A stretch of 64,000 nucleotides of DNA from Lentisalinibacter sediminis (lineage in GTDB: Bacteria > Pseudomonadota > Gammaproteobacteria > Steroidobacterales > Woeseiaceae): positions 372,001 through 436,000 of the forward strand of contig NZ_JAPDRF010000002.1 in the NCBI RefSeq assembly GCF_040706615.1, written 5' to 3'. Within the stretch, counting starts at the first letter, position 1. Every line of letters begins with the position of its first letter. The position numbers and the translations under genes were made by a program. Positions 8,333 through 18,180 of this stretch are shown one piece after another. A model generated the notes under the pieces. That model saw nothing but the letters and a program-made list of their open reading frames with translations, was not told the origin of the DNA and did no database searches.

Positions 8333-9409
8333 TTACCAGACCGGTGCCATCCGCACCGTCTCCGGTAGCTCGTTCTGTTTCGCCGGCAGAGTATACAGTC
8401 GGGCGAAAATGGCGAAACCGGCCACCGCGAGCGCACCTCGCTTGGCCAGACCGAGAAGTCCGCCGCGCTCCTTTGCGGCCGCGGCGGACTCGGAGATACG
8501 GCGCAGCCGCTCGAGCCCGCGCCGGAAACGGGGATCGTCGATGTCGAGCTGCAGCGGGAAGACCTGCTTCGTTATCGCGTTGGTGATCTCGAACACCCGA
8601 TAGTCGTACTCGGTGGGGTCCATCTGCATCGCGTCGTACATCTCCGGGCGCGTGTGGTCGCGCACGTACATCGTGGCGTATACCGCCAGCAGGAAGAACC
8701 GGATCCATAGTTTGTTCGCGCCGCGCAGCAGATGCGGGTTGGCGCGCATGATCAGGGCAAAGGCCTCGCCGTGGCGGTACTCGTCGTTACACCACTGCTC
8801 GAACCAGCGGAAGATGGGATGGAATCGGCGCTCCGGATGCTTCTCGAAGTGCCGGTAGATCGTGATGTAGCGCGCATAGCCGATCTTCTCGGAGAGATAG
8901 GTGGCGTAGAAGATGTATTTCGGCTTGAAGAAGGTGTACTTCTTCGCCCGACGCAGGAAGCCGAGGTCCACCGCCACGCCGAAGTCCTTCAGCGAGCGGT
9001 TGATGAAGCCCGCGTGGCGGGACTCGTCCCGGGCCATGAAGCCCATCAGCTCCTTGACGTCGGGGTTGTCCACCGCCCGTTTGATATCGGCGTACAGCAC
9101 GCAGCCCGAGAACTCCGAAGTGACGGAGCTCACCATGAAGTCGATGAACTCCTGGCGCAGGGCCTCCGGCAGCTCGCGGATCTCGTCCTCGAACTCCGGC
9201 GGTCGCACGAAATGGTTGCGATTGGCGTCGTTGCGGAACTCGTCCATCATCGCTTCCCACTCCTCGCGCACGGGACCGACGTCCAGCCGGTCCATCGCCT
9301 CGAAGTCGGTGGTGTAGAAGCGCGGCGTCAGCAGCGTCTCCGTCGTCGCCGCCGTGGTGGATTCATTGACCCCGGGCCGGTCCCGGCCCGCATCCATCGT
9401 CGCTTCCAT
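8333..9409 (-). CDS. acsF: Oxygen-dependent Mg-protoporphyrin IX monomethyl ester cyclase AcsF
   Basis: AcsF is the diiron oxygenase that forms the fifth ring of chlorophyll pigments using O2. The 358-residue protein has the ferritin-like diiron ligands: an early Glu (EFSGCVLYADIKR), ExxH in ARDESRHAGF and a second ExxH in NDEYRHGEAF. No anaerobic cyclase BchE is visible in the window, so ring closure may depend on oxygen. It is embedded between puhC and puhE in the same transcription direction with gaps of 12-13 bases. The first 25 residues are Thr/Ala-rich and probably variable. Confidence 0.95.
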   Translation of the reverse strand: MEATMDAGRDRPGVNESTTAATTETLLTPRFYTTDFEAMDRLDVGPVREEWEAMMDEFRNDANRNHFVRPPEFEDEIRELPEALRQEFIDFMVSSVTSEFSGCVLYADIKRAVDNPDVKELMGFMARDESRHAGFINRSLKDFGVAVDLGFLRRAKKYTFFKPKYIFYATYLSEKIGYARYITIYRHFEKHPERRFHPIFRWFEQWCNDEYRHGEAFALIMRANPHLLRGANKLWIRFFLLAVYATMYVRDHTRPEMYDAMQMDPTEYDYRVFEITNAITKQVFPLQLDIDDPRFRRGLERLRRISESAAAAKERGGLLGLAKRGALAVAGFAIFARLYTLPAKQNELPETVRMAPVW

Positions 9410-9422
9410 CCTTCTCTCCTCT

Positions 9423-9911
9423 TTATTGTTGCGTCGCCACGCCGTTGGCGGCCGTCTGCGCGGTCTCGTCCGCGCCCGTCTGCAGCAGGGTGACGAATAT
9501 CTTCACGTTGTCGCTGCCGAAGGGCCCCAGATACAGCCGGCGCTCGGTCTGCGGGTCCTCCAGGGTGAGCCTGCCGTCGGCCCAGCGGGTGAGCACGAAC
9601 GCCGGCTCCGGCCCGATGCCGCGGAGCTTGCGGTCCCGGGCCAGGCCGCGGAGCACGCCGCGCAGAAACCCGTTGGTGCCCGGCTCGACGACGTACAGCA
9701 CGCCGCCCGCCGCGTCCCGCACGACCACCGAGCCGTCCGCGGCATCCTCGAACACGAGTTCGCGGCTGTCGACCGCGGCCGACGGAGGCACCTCCACCGT
9801 CCCCACGCCGGTCAGCCGCGCCCCGGCGGCCGCGAGTATGGTGACCACCACCAGCGCCAGCGCGCCGAAGATGGCCGGGCGCGGGATGCGGTCGCCGTGT
9901 ACGTCGCTCAC
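9423..9911 (-). CDS. puhC: Photosynthetic complex assembly protein PuhC
   Basis: A 162-residue protein with one N-terminal membrane span (IFGALALVVVTILAAAGARL) and a periplasmic domain ending with the GPFGSDNVKIFV stretch typical of PuhC. PuhC is needed for efficient reaction-centre and LH1 organisation in purple bacteria. I place the start at the GTG at 9911, ten bases after the puhB stop, because the frame upstream is arginine-rich and overlaps puhB. A weak GAGG lies just before it. The gene is in the usual puhA-puhB-puhC order. Confidence 0.85.
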   Translation of the reverse strand: MSDVHGDRIPRPAIFGALALVVVTILAAAGARLTGVGTVEVPPSAAVDSRELVFEDAADGSVVVRDAAGGVLYVVEPGTNGFLRGVLRGLARDRKLRGIGPEPAFVLTRWADGRLTLEDPQTERRLYLGPFGSDNVKIFVTLLQTGADETAQTAANGVATQQ

Positions 9912-9921
9912 GGGACCGGCC

Positions 9922-10620
9922 TCAGCGCGCCGCGGCGGCGAACGAGCCGGCCGTTGCCTCGTCGGCCGGGCGCTCCTCGGCCAATCGCTCTCCGGAGCGC
10001 GCCGGCGACCGAGTCGCAGTCTGGCCCGACATCCGGTTCGAATATCTGGCCAGCGCATCGGCCAGCAGTCCCGCCACCCGCTCGGCGTCGGGGATGCCGC
10101 GCAGCATGGGCTGGGCGTTGCCGAAGCTCCAGGGCCGCACGTGGGGCCAGAAGATCAGCCACGAGACGCCGTTGCCGGGCTTCACGGTCACCGGTATGTC
10201 CCCGGAACCGTCCGAGCCGATCTTCACGGCTGCCGACTGCACCAGCGAGAACGGGATGTTGGCCGTCATCGGCAGCGCGATGCCGAAACGCAGCATCACC
10301 CTTTCGGTGGTCACCGTGTAGATGGTCGTGCGGCCCATCTGCCAGGCGATCAGCAGCAGCACGCCGACGGCGAGCCCGGCGGGCACGGCCAGCCCCGCCG
10401 CCCCCGCCAGCGCCGCGCCCGCGCCCTGGCCGCCGGCCAGGTCGCTGCCGATGCGCCACGCGGCCAGCAGCGCGAAGTAGAAGACCAGCTTGCGCACGTG
10501 CAGCGCGCTGATCGCGAGGTTCTGCCAGCGGGGCGAGCCCTGCCAGAGCAGTCGCTCGCCCTCGGGCAGCGGCTCCGGAATCCCGGGCATGTACTCGGGG
10601 GCGTGGTCGTGATGACTCAT
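9922..10620 (-). CDS. puhB: Photosynthetic complex assembly protein PuhB
   Basis: A 232-residue membrane protein beginning MSHHDHAPEYMPGIPEPLP, a recognisable PuhB start, followed by EGERLLWQGSPRW and two to three hydrophobic segments. A PH-like soluble region contains TTIYTVTTERVMLRFGIALP. PuhB acts as a reaction-centre/LH1 assembly factor. The ATG at 10620 overlaps the puhA stop in ATGA, which fixes the start. The last 35 residues are Ala/Glu/Arg-rich and poorly conserved. Confidence 0.9.
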   Translation of the reverse strand: MSHHDHAPEYMPGIPEPLPEGERLLWQGSPRWQNLAISALHVRKLVFYFALLAAWRIGSDLAGGQGAGAALAGAAGLAVPAGLAVGVLLLIAWQMGRTTIYTVTTERVMLRFGIALPMTANIPFSLVQSAAVKIGSDGSGDIPVTVKPGNGVSWLIFWPHVRPWSFGNAQPMLRGIPDAERVAGLLADALARYSNRMSGQTATRSPARSGERLAEERPADEATAGSFAAAAR

Positions 10621-11393
10621 ATCAGCGGCTCCTGGCGCATCGCATCGGCATACAGCGTGCCGCTGCCGAAGTAGCCCATGATGCGATCTTCTTCGAGCAG
10701 CGTGACGAGGTCCGGGTTGGCCGTACCCGGCACGTGCGCGAGCTGATGGCCCTTGAGCGCGTCGACCTTGACCTGGCCACGGCCGCCGTTGATCTTGGCG
10801 AAGTAGATCGGCACGAGGATGCGCCTCGGGCCCGTCGCCCCGCCCACCTCGGCCTCGAGGTAACGCACGTGGGGCTCGGACAGGTCGATCCACAGGTCCT
10901 TGATGGTGCCGGCCACTTCGCCGTCGGTGCCGACCAGGTCCATGCCGCGGGGATCCGCGTCACGGCGGTCCACTTCCGCTTCGCTCAAGCTGCGCATCGG
11001 CACGATGCGGGCGCGGCCGTCGTAGGTCTGGTCGGGTTCGTCGGCACGACTGGCGAAGGAACCCGGGCCGACGCCGGCGCCCACGCCGTCGCCGTCCGGG
11101 ATCAGCGGCGCGCCCGGGAACGGCGCGGAGGGCTTCGCCCTGATGTCCGTCTCCGGCGACTCCTGGCGCGGCGACTGCACGGTATGGCCGTCGCGCAGCA
11201 GGAACGTCTTCGGCGACGGCACGGCCGGGAAGCCCTGCACGGTCACGCTGCCGGAGCGTTCCGACTCCAGCGGATAGCCCTCCCGCTTGTCTTCCCGGCG
11301 CAGATAAATGATCAGGCCGGCGAAGAATATCCAGAAGGCGTAGAGAACGAGTTGTGCTACGTCGATGTAGCCAGTAATAGCGCCGGTTTCCAT
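10617..11393 (-). CDS. puhA: Photosynthetic reaction centre H subunit PuhA
   Basis: The H subunit caps the cytoplasmic face of the type II reaction centre and tunes quinone reduction. The 258-residue protein starts METGAITGYIDVAQLVLYAF with one membrane helix (about residues 12-32). A cytoplasmic beta-barrel domain follows, containing DLWIDLSEPHVRYLEAE and RILVPIYFAKI, as in known H subunits. The start at 11393 is supported by an AGGAG site seven bases upstream and by the conserved N-terminus. It follows lhaA by 25 bases and overlaps puhB. Confidence 0.95.
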   Translation of the reverse strand: METGAITGYIDVAQLVLYAFWIFFAGLIIYLRREDKREGYPLESERSGSVTVQGFPAVPSPKTFLLRDGHTVQSPRQESPETDIRAKPSAPFPGAPLIPDGDGVGAGVGPGSFASRADEPDQTYDGRARIVPMRSLSEAEVDRRDADPRGMDLVGTDGEVAGTIKDLWIDLSEPHVRYLEAEVGGATGPRRILVPIYFAKINGGRGQVKVDALKGHQLAHVPGTANPDLVTLLEEDRIMGYFGSGTLYADAMRQEPLI

Positions 11394-11418
11394 AGTCAAT
11401 CTCCTTGAGGCAAACCGC

Positions 11419-12852
11419 TCAGCCCGGGAATTCCGCCAGGCCGAACCTCGATGGCGACCGCTCGGGGCTCGCAGGCGCATGACGCACGAGCGGTCCTATC
11501 GCGATCAACGTCGCAAATAACAACAATATTTCCAGGTGGTAGACGAAGCTGTAGCCGGCCGAGACATCGTTCATGGCCGGCCCGAAAACGCCGGCGCTCG
11601 CCAGTCCCGACACCAGGTCGCGGATGGCGCCGCCTGCAGCAATGGCGATGCCGGCCGCGCTGGCCTGCACCGCACCCCATGCGCCGAGGGCGAGCCCCGT
11701 GTAGCGCCCCCGGTTCATCGCCATGGCGGCGGTGAGGGTGCCAACGGAGAACAGCCCGGCGCCGAAACCGATCAGCACGGTGCCCGCCCGGAACAGGTTG
11801 GCCGAGGCGAGCGGCGCCGCGAAGATCACGGCCGGGAACGCGAACAGCCCGACCAGCGCGCCGACACCGGCCAGACGGAAGGCATCGCCGCCGCGGGCGA
11901 GATGCCGCGCGGCCAGCGCAAAGCCGACGAGTGTGCCGCCGGCCAGCAGCGCGGTCAGCGCCGTGGTGGCGCCGACGCTCAGTCCGAGGATGTGGCCGCC
12001 GTAAGGCTCGAGCAGGATGTCCTGCATGCTGAACGCCGCGGTCCCGAGACCCACGGCCACCAGGAAGCGCCGGGCTCCGGGCGCCTCGGCGAAGGCGCGC
12101 CAGGCGTCGGTGAACGACGGCCGCGGCACGCTGCGGTCGGTCTTCTCCGGCTGCATCGCCTCCTGCTTCCACAGTGCCAGCATGTTCAGCGCGAAGGTGG
12201 CGAGCGCCGCTCCCTGGATCACCTGGATCAGGCGTACCTGGCTGAAGTCGCGGAGCAGCGCGCCGAACACCAGCGCGCTCGCCACCATGCCCACAAGCAG
12301 CATGACGTAGAGCAATGCGACCACCCGCGGGCGGGATTCCTCCGGCGCCAGGTCGGTGGCCAGTGCCAGGCCGGCGGTCTGGGTGGTATGCAGCCCGGCG
12401 CCGACCAGCAGGAACGCGAGCGCCGCGCTGGCATGACCAATCCACGCCGGACCATTCGAGTCGCCGGACAACAGAATCAGGGCGAACGGCATGATGGCCA
12501 GGCCGCCGAACTGCAGCAGCGTGCCGAACCAGATGTAGGGTACCCGGCGCCAGCCGAGCACCGAACGGTGGGTGTCGGAACGGAAGCCGACCAGGGCCCG
12601 GAACGGCGCGAACACGATCGGCAGGGCGACCATGGCGGCCACCAGCGAGGCCGCTACGCCGAGTTCCACGATCATCACCCGGTTCAGCGTGCCGGCGATC
12701 AGCACCATCGCCATGCCCACCGAGACCTGGAACAGGGACAGGCGCAGCAGCCGCCCGAGCGGCAGCTCGGCGGAGGCCGCATCGGCGAAGGGCAGCAGCG
12801 CGGGACTCACGCCCCGCCAGCTCTTCGCCAGCCTGCCGTTCAGGGATCTCAT
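11419..12852 (-). CDS. lhaA: Light-harvesting 1 assembly protein LhaA (PucC family)
   Basis: A 477-residue major-facilitator-type membrane protein with about twelve hydrophobic segments. GTLNRVMIVELGV and GFRSDTHRSVLGWRRVPYIW are hallmark PucC/LhaA blocks. LhaA is thought to deliver bacteriochlorophyll or help LH1 subunits insert. The ATG at 12852 overlaps the bchM stop (ATGA). It is paralogous to the bch2 product at 25131-26477, which shares the TLNRVMVVELG block. Confidence 0.92.
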   Translation of the reverse strand: MRSLNGRLAKSWRGVSPALLPFADAASAELPLGRLLRLSLFQVSVGMAMVLIAGTLNRVMIVELGVAASLVAAMVALPIVFAPFRALVGFRSDTHRSVLGWRRVPYIWFGTLLQFGGLAIMPFALILLSGDSNGPAWIGHASAALAFLLVGAGLHTTQTAGLALATDLAPEESRPRVVALLYVMLLVGMVASALVFGALLRDFSQVRLIQVIQGAALATFALNMLALWKQEAMQPEKTDRSVPRPSFTDAWRAFAEAPGARRFLVAVGLGTAAFSMQDILLEPYGGHILGLSVGATTALTALLAGGTLVGFALAARHLARGGDAFRLAGVGALVGLFAFPAVIFAAPLASANLFRAGTVLIGFGAGLFSVGTLTAAMAMNRGRYTGLALGAWGAVQASAAGIAIAAGGAIRDLVSGLASAGVFGPAMNDVSAGYSFVYHLEILLLFATLIAIGPLVRHAPASPERSPSRFGLAEFPG

Positions 12853-13553
12853 GCGCGGGTCAGCTCCTGGGCGTGGGAGGTATAGAAGCCGCTGGCGATG
12901 CGCTCGTCCCGGCCCGTGCGCCAGCCGGCCAGCTCCGGGGCGGCAGCGATGCGCCGCTGCAGCGCGTTGCGGCCCACCGGCACGATGGCCGGCGCCCGGT
13001 GCTGGCGGTTCGGGATCAGGCGGCCCACGGCGTGCATCGCGGCCAGCGCGGGCGTGCGCGGCGCGAAGGTGAACAGTATGGACGTGCCGGCAAGCCGGCC
13101 GAAGCCGCTCAGCACGCGGACGATGTCCGGCGCGTCGTAGTGGATCAGAGAGTCCATGGCCACGACGTGGTCGAAGCGGCCGAGGTTCTCGTCGAACATG
13201 TCACCCACGCGGAAATCGATCCGGCCCGCACCGAGCTCGGCCGGCAGACGCTCCCGGGCCAGTTCGATCAGCGTCGGCGACAGGTCGACGGCGGTCACGC
13301 GGGCACCGCGGCGGGCGGCCTCGACCGCCAGCGCGCCGGTACCGCAGCCGGCATCCAGGATGGTGCGGCCCTCGAGATTCTCCGGCAGCCAGGACAGCAG
13401 CCGCTCACGCATGCGGTCACGGCCCGCGCGCACCGTGGCGCGCACGCGTCCGACCGCCTCGTCGGAGGTGAGCCGCCGCCAGGCGTCGACGGCCGTCCGA
13501 TCGAAATAGGTCTCCAGCTCGCCGCGGCGTTCCTGGTAGGTCATGGTCGTCAT
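12849..13553 (-). CDS. bchM: Mg-protoporphyrin IX O-methyltransferase BchM
   Basis: BchM methylates the C13 propionate of Mg-protoporphyrin, making the AcsF substrate. The 234-residue protein has the class I SAM motif LDAGCGTGALAVEAARRG and the post-motif VTAVDLSPTLIELAR. The C-terminal block LFTFAPRTPAL and FYTSHAQELTR match BchM. The start ATG at 13553 shares one base with the bchL stop (TGATG); a second ATG three codons on is the alternative. Confidence 0.93.
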   Translation of the reverse strand: MTTMTYQERRGELETYFDRTAVDAWRRLTSDEAVGRVRATVRAGRDRMRERLLSWLPENLEGRTILDAGCGTGALAVEAARRGARVTAVDLSPTLIELARERLPAELGAGRIDFRVGDMFDENLGRFDHVVAMDSLIHYDAPDIVRVLSGFGRLAGTSILFTFAPRTPALAAMHAVGRLIPNRQHRAPAIVPVGRNALQRRIAAAPELAGWRTGRDERIASGFYTSHAQELTRA

Positions 13554-14461
13554 CAGTCGAATCCCAGAAAATCGAAGATGTCCCGGTCCTTCATGGGCGT
13601 GGCATCCATCGGGTCGGTGCCGTCCCACAGTGCCTGGGCCAGGCGCAGGTACTCCTGCTGCACGGCCTCCAGCCCTTCGGCACCCTCCATCTCGAACAGC
13701 GTGGACTTCTTCAGCCGGCTGCGCCGGATGACGTCCAGGTCCGGGAAGTGGGCAACCCGGTCCAGGCCGATGGCGGCGTTGAAGCGGTCGATCTCGTCGG
13801 TGCCGGCACTGCGGTTCGCGACGACGCCGCCGAGACGCACGTTGTAGTTTTTCGCCTTCGCCTGGATGGCCGCGACGATACGGTTCATGGCGAAGATGGA
13901 ATCGAAGTCGTTGGCCGTGACGATCAGGGCGCGGTCGGCGTGCTGCAGCGGTGCTGCGAAGCCGCCGCAGACCACGTCGCCGAGCACGTCGAAGATGACC
14001 ACGTCGGTGTCGTCCAGCAGGTGGTTCTGCTTCAGCAGTTTCACCGTCTGGCCGACGACGTAGCCGCCGCAGCCCGTGCCGGCCGGCGGTCCGCCCGCCT
14101 CGACGCACATGACGCCGTTGTAGCCCTCGTACACGAAGTCCTCAGGCCTGAGCTCCTCCGGGTGGAAGTCCACGGACTCGAGCACGTCGATGACCGTCGG
14201 CACCAGCCGCTTCGTCAGCGTGAAGGTGGAGTCGTGCTTCGGGTCGCAGCCGATCTGCAGGACCCGCTTGCCCAGCTTCGAGAACGCCACGGAGAGATTC
14301 GACGAGGTCGTACTCTTGCCGATGCCGCCCTTGCCGTAGACGGCGAATACCTTCGCCCGACCGATTTTCTCGGGCTCCATGTGCACCTGCACGCTGCCCT
14401 CGCCGTCCAGGCCGCGGCTCCGGTTGCCGATCTCGGACATCGGAACGCTCGTTACATTCAT
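13553..14461 (-). CDS. bchL: Dark-operative protochlorophyllide reductase iron protein BchL
   Basis: The nitrogenase-Fe-protein-like ATPase that delivers electrons to BchNB for light-independent protochlorophyllide reduction. The 302-residue protein has the P-loop GKGGIGKS (residues 43-50). The two cysteines expected to bridge a [4Fe-4S] cluster in the dimer are C131 (TGCGGYV) and C165 (DVVCGGF), 34 residues apart as in the known enzyme. The ATG at 14461 overlaps the bchH stop by four bases. Confidence 0.96.
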   Translation of the reverse strand: MNVTSVPMSEIGNRSRGLDGEGSVQVHMEPEKIGRAKVFAVYGKGGIGKSTTSSNLSVAFSKLGKRVLQIGCDPKHDSTFTLTKRLVPTVIDVLESVDFHPEELRPEDFVYEGYNGVMCVEAGGPPAGTGCGGYVVGQTVKLLKQNHLLDDTDVVIFDVLGDVVCGGFAAPLQHADRALIVTANDFDSIFAMNRIVAAIQAKAKNYNVRLGGVVANRSAGTDEIDRFNAAIGLDRVAHFPDLDVIRRSRLKKSTLFEMEGAEGLEAVQQEYLRLAQALWDGTDPMDATPMKDRDIFDFLGFD

Positions 14462-17400
14462 GCTACTGCTACCCCCTCGACCACGCCTTCCAGCCGGTCT
14501 TCCAGTTCATCGCCCGCCCGCTGCAATGCTTCGAGCATGCTCTCGTCGGGCGTCCAGTATTGTCGTTCGTGAGCCTCCAGCAGGCGGCTCGCCACCCGCG
14601 CCGAGGCCGTCGGATTCAGGTCGGCCAGCCGCTGGCGCATCTCCTCGTCCAGTACGAAGGTCTGCGTCAGCTGCCTGTACACCCAGGGCGCCACCTGTCC
14701 GGTGGTGGCCGACCAACCCATGGTGTTGGTGATGTGGGACTCGATCTGGCGCACGCCCTCGTAGCCGTGCTTCAGCATGCCCTCGTACCACTTCGGGTTC
14801 AGCATGCGGGTGCGGGTCTCCAGCGCCACCTGCTCGGACAGCGTGCGCACGGTGCCCTCGCCTCGGGTCTGGTCGCCGATGTAGACGGGCACGCTCTGAC
14901 CGGCGGCGGAGTTCACCGCGCGGTTGATGCCGCCGAGGGTGTCGAAGTAGTGATCGATGGTGGTAACGCCGAGCTCGACGGAATCCACGTTCTGGTAGGC
15001 CAGCTCCACGCCGCCGAGCACGTTCTTCAGGAGTTCGGCCTGCTGCATCGGCTGGCCGCTGCGCCCGTAGGCGAAGCACTTGCGCCGGGTGTAGGTGTCG
15101 GCCAGCTCGTCCTCGTCGTCCCAGCAGCCGCTGTCGATCATGAAATTGACGTTCGAGCCGTAGGCGCCGGCGGCGTTGCTGAACACCCGCAGTGCGGCGG
15201 TGTCCAGGTCGCAGTCGTGGGCCTCCTGGTAGGCGAGCACGTGCTTGCGGATGAAGTTCTGTTCGCAGGGCTCGTCCGCGCCGGCCGCCAGCCAGGCCGC
15301 CTCGGCGAGCATGCGGGTCTGCAGCGGCAGCAGGTCGCGGAAGATGCCGGACAGCGTCACCACCACGTCGATGCGCGGCCGGCCCAGCTCCGCCAGCGGG
15401 ATCAGCTCGGCGCCGGACAGGCGGCCATAGCTGTCGAAGCGCGGGCGCGCACCCATCAGCGCCATGGCCTGGGCGATCGGCGCGCCTTCGCTCTTGAGAT
15501 TGTCCGTGCCCCAGAGCACCAGCGCCGTGGTTTCCGGCAGGCGGTTGCCCTCCGCCAGGTGGCGCTCGAGCAGCCGGTCGGCCTGCCGGGCACCGTCGGC
15601 CAGCGCGAACGCGCTCGGCATGCGGAACGGGTCGAAGCCGTGCAGGTTGCGGCCCGTCGGCAGGATGTCGGTGGTGCGCAGCAGGTCGCCGCCCGGTACC
15701 GGCCGCACGAAACGCCCGTCCAGCGCCTTCAGTATGGCCTCTATCTCGTGATCTTCGGACAGCAGCGCCGAGGCAGCGGCCAGTTCGCCGAAGACCTCCA
15801 GACTGTTCTCGTTCTTCTCCATGCCGCCCGCGGCGAGTGCCTCGGCGGCCGATGCACCGGCTGCGAGCGCTTCCATCGCGGCCGCAGGCGGCCGCTCGCC
15901 GGTGGCGCCCTCGGCGATGGCGGCCAGCATGTCGGCCCGCTCGGCCTCCGAGGGGGCCTCGCCCACGACGTGCAGGCCGTGGGGTATGAGGGCGTATTCG
16001 AGTTCCAGCATCGCCTCGTTCAGGCGTGCGATCTCGCCCTCCGCCGCGGCGGCGGGCCACTCGGGCTCGAGTGCGGCCAGATCCAGCTCGGACGCCTGGG
16101 CCTGGATCAGGGCGGCCAGCTCCACACCCTCACTGCCCGACTCCGGCGGCAGTGCGCGCCAGCGCTCGATGCTGGCCTTCAGATCGGCCAGGCCCCGGTA
16201 GAGGCCGGCCTGGGCCACCGGCGGCGTGAGATAGCTGATCAGCGTGGCGGCGGCGCGGCGCTTGGCGATGGTGCCCTCTGACGGATTGTTGGCCGCGTAC
16301 AGGTAGAGATTGGGCAGATCGCCGATCAGACGCTCGGGCCAGCAGGCGGCGGACATGCCGGTCTGCTTGCCCGGCATGAATTCGAGCGCACCGTGGGTGC
16401 CGAAGTGCAGCACCGCGTGCGCTGCGTAATCCTCGCGCAGATAACGGTAGAAGGCCGAGAAGGCATGGGTCGGCGCGAAGCCCTGTTCAAACAGCAGCCT
16501 CATCGGGTCGCCCTCGTAGCCGAAGGCCGGCTGGATGCCCACGAAGACGTTGCCGAAGTGCTCGCCCAGCACGAAGATCGAGCTGCCGTCGGTCTGATGC
16601 CGGCCCGGAGCCGGTCCCCACTGGGATTCGATGTCGGCGAGCCAGGTTTCGCGACGGACGTAATCGTCGGTACCGATGCGGGCACAGACGTTCGCGTCGG
16701 CGCCGTACTGCCCGGCATTGCCGCCGAGCAGGCGCTCGCGCAGCGCATCTTCGTTCTCGGGCACCTCCACTTCGTAGCCGTCGCGTGCCAGAGCACGCAG
16801 CGTGTGCAGCAGCGAGGCCCACACCGACAGGTGCGCCGCCGTGCCGGTGGCACCGGAGTTCGGCGGGAAGTTGAACAGCACCAGGCCCACCCGGCGCTCG
16901 GCCACCGGCGTGCGCCGCAGGCGGATCAGGCGCTCCACCCGTGCGGCCAGGGCCGCGGCCCGTTCGGGCTGGGGATGCATATCGCGCTTGCGATCCTCCG
17001 CTGCGGCCGTGGAGCGTCCGCCGAACAGCATCGGCGCCGTCGCGCCATCCAGCTCGGGGATGGCCACCATCATCGTGGACTCCACCGGCATCAGGCCGAG
17101 GGTGGAATCCTCCCACTGCTCCAGAGACTGGAACTCGACGGCGTGGGCGGCCAGGTAGGGCACGTCGAGCTCGCCGAGCAGCTGCTCGGCGGCCGCAGAG
17201 TCGTTATAGGCCGGCCCGCCGACGAGGGAGAAACCGGTCAGCGAGACGACCGCGTCCACCAGGGTCTCGCCGTCGCGGCGGAAGAAGCGCTCTACCGCGG
17301 GACGGGCGTCCAGGCCGCTGGAGAATGCCGGTATCACCCTGAGTCCGCGCGCCTCCAGCGCGGCGATGACGCCGTCGTAATGATCCGTATTACCGGCGAG

Positions 17401-18180
17401 GACGTAGGAGCGCATCACCAGCAGCCCGACGGCGCCGTTGCGACCATCCGTCTTCGGCAGCCGGCGTGCCTCCTCGCCCATGCGCTGCCTGAGGCGCGGG
17501 TGGTAGACACCCACCTCCGGGTACTCGGCCGGCAGCGCGGCTTTCACCCGGTCGCGCAGCCCCCGCCGCGGGCCGTCGGCATAGCGGCCGATCAGGAAGC
17601 GCGCCATGTTGGCCACGTTGTCGTCGGAGCTGGCCAGCCAGTACTGCAGGGTCAGGAAGTAGGCCCTGACGTCCTGGGCGGTGCCGGGGATAAAGCGCAG
17701 GATCTGCGGCAAGCGCCGGAGCATGGCCATCTGACGTGCACCGGCGGTGCTGCCGCCGCCTTCGGCCTTCTTCGGTTTCAGCTTCTTCAGGAAGGCGAGC
17801 GGCCCCTTCTGGCTGCCGTCCATGCGGAAATTGCCCAGCTTCGTGAGCCGCGCCACCTCGGCGGCGGACATGCAGCACACCAGCGCATCGCAGCCGTCCC
17901 GGCGCGCGCGCAGGTCCTCGATGATGGGCTGGATGTGGTCGTCCATGAACATCATGGTGACCACGATGATGTCGGCCCGGGCGATGTCCTCCCGGCAGCG
18001 GGCCAGCGCATCCTCGTCGGCGCTCCATTCGGTGGCCACGTGCAGATGCATCGACAGGCCCGGCAGCTCGCGGCGCAGCTGACGATGGGCGCGCTCGACG
18101 GCACTCGCCATGTGACTGTCGAGCGTCACCATGACGAAATTCATCGCCGTCCGATCAGCGGCCGAAGTGTGCTTTGGCAT
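14458..18180 (-). CDS. bchH: Magnesium chelatase subunit H (BchH)
   Basis: The large porphyrin-binding catalytic subunit of magnesium chelatase, here about 1240 residues, a normal length. Recognisable blocks are VLHFGTHGALEFMPGKQ, YLYAANNPSEGTIAKRR and YGSNVNFMIDSG. I chose the ATG at 18180 because the resulting MPKHTSAADRT N-terminus resembles other BchH proteins. It overlaps bchB by 26 bases and lacks a strong ribosome site. An ATG at 18144 (MNFVMVTLDSH), ten bases after the bchB stop, is the alternative. Confidence 0.94.
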   Translation of the reverse strand: MPKHTSAADRTAMNFVMVTLDSHMASAVERAHRQLRRELPGLSMHLHVATEWSADEDALARCREDIARADIIVVTMMFMDDHIQPIIEDLRARRDGCDALVCCMSAAEVARLTKLGNFRMDGSQKGPLAFLKKLKPKKAEGGGSTAGARQMAMLRRLPQILRFIPGTAQDVRAYFLTLQYWLASSDDNVANMARFLIGRYADGPRRGLRDRVKAALPAEYPEVGVYHPRLRQRMGEEARRLPKTDGRNGAVGLLVMRSYVLAGNTDHYDGVIAALEARGLRVIPAFSSGLDARPAVERFFRRDGETLVDAVVSLTGFSLVGGPAYNDSAAAEQLLGELDVPYLAAHAVEFQSLEQWEDSTLGLMPVESTMMVAIPELDGATAPMLFGGRSTAAAEDRKRDMHPQPERAAALAARVERLIRLRRTPVAERRVGLVLFNFPPNSGATGTAAHLSVWASLLHTLRALARDGYEVEVPENEDALRERLLGGNAGQYGADANVCARIGTDDYVRRETWLADIESQWGPAPGRHQTDGSSIFVLGEHFGNVFVGIQPAFGYEGDPMRLLFEQGFAPTHAFSAFYRYLREDYAAHAVLHFGTHGALEFMPGKQTGMSAACWPERLIGDLPNLYLYAANNPSEGTIAKRRAAATLISYLTPPVAQAGLYRGLADLKASIERWRALPPESGSEGVELAALIQAQASELDLAALEPEWPAAAAEGEIARLNEAMLELEYALIPHGLHVVGEAPSEAERADMLAAIAEGATGERPPAAAMEALAAGASAAEALAAGGMEKNENSLEVFGELAAASALLSEDHEIEAILKALDGRFVRPVPGGDLLRTTDILPTGRNLHGFDPFRMPSAFALADGARQADRLLERHLAEGNRLPETTALVLWGTDNLKSEGAPIAQAMALMGARPRFDSYGRLSGAELIPLAELGRPRIDVVVTLSGIFRDLLPLQTRMLAEAAWLAAGADEPCEQNFIRKHVLAYQEAHDCDLDTAALRVFSNAAGAYGSNVNFMIDSGCWDDEDELADTYTRRKCFAYGRSGQPMQQAELLKNVLGGVELAYQNVDSVELGVTTIDHYFDTLGGINRAVNSAAGQSVPVYIGDQTRGEGTVRTLSEQVALETRTRMLNPKWYEGMLKHGYEGVRQIESHITNTMGWSATTGQVAPWVYRQLTQTFVLDEEMRQRLADLNPTASARVASRLLEAHERQYWTPDESMLEALQRAGDELEDRLEGVVEGVAVA

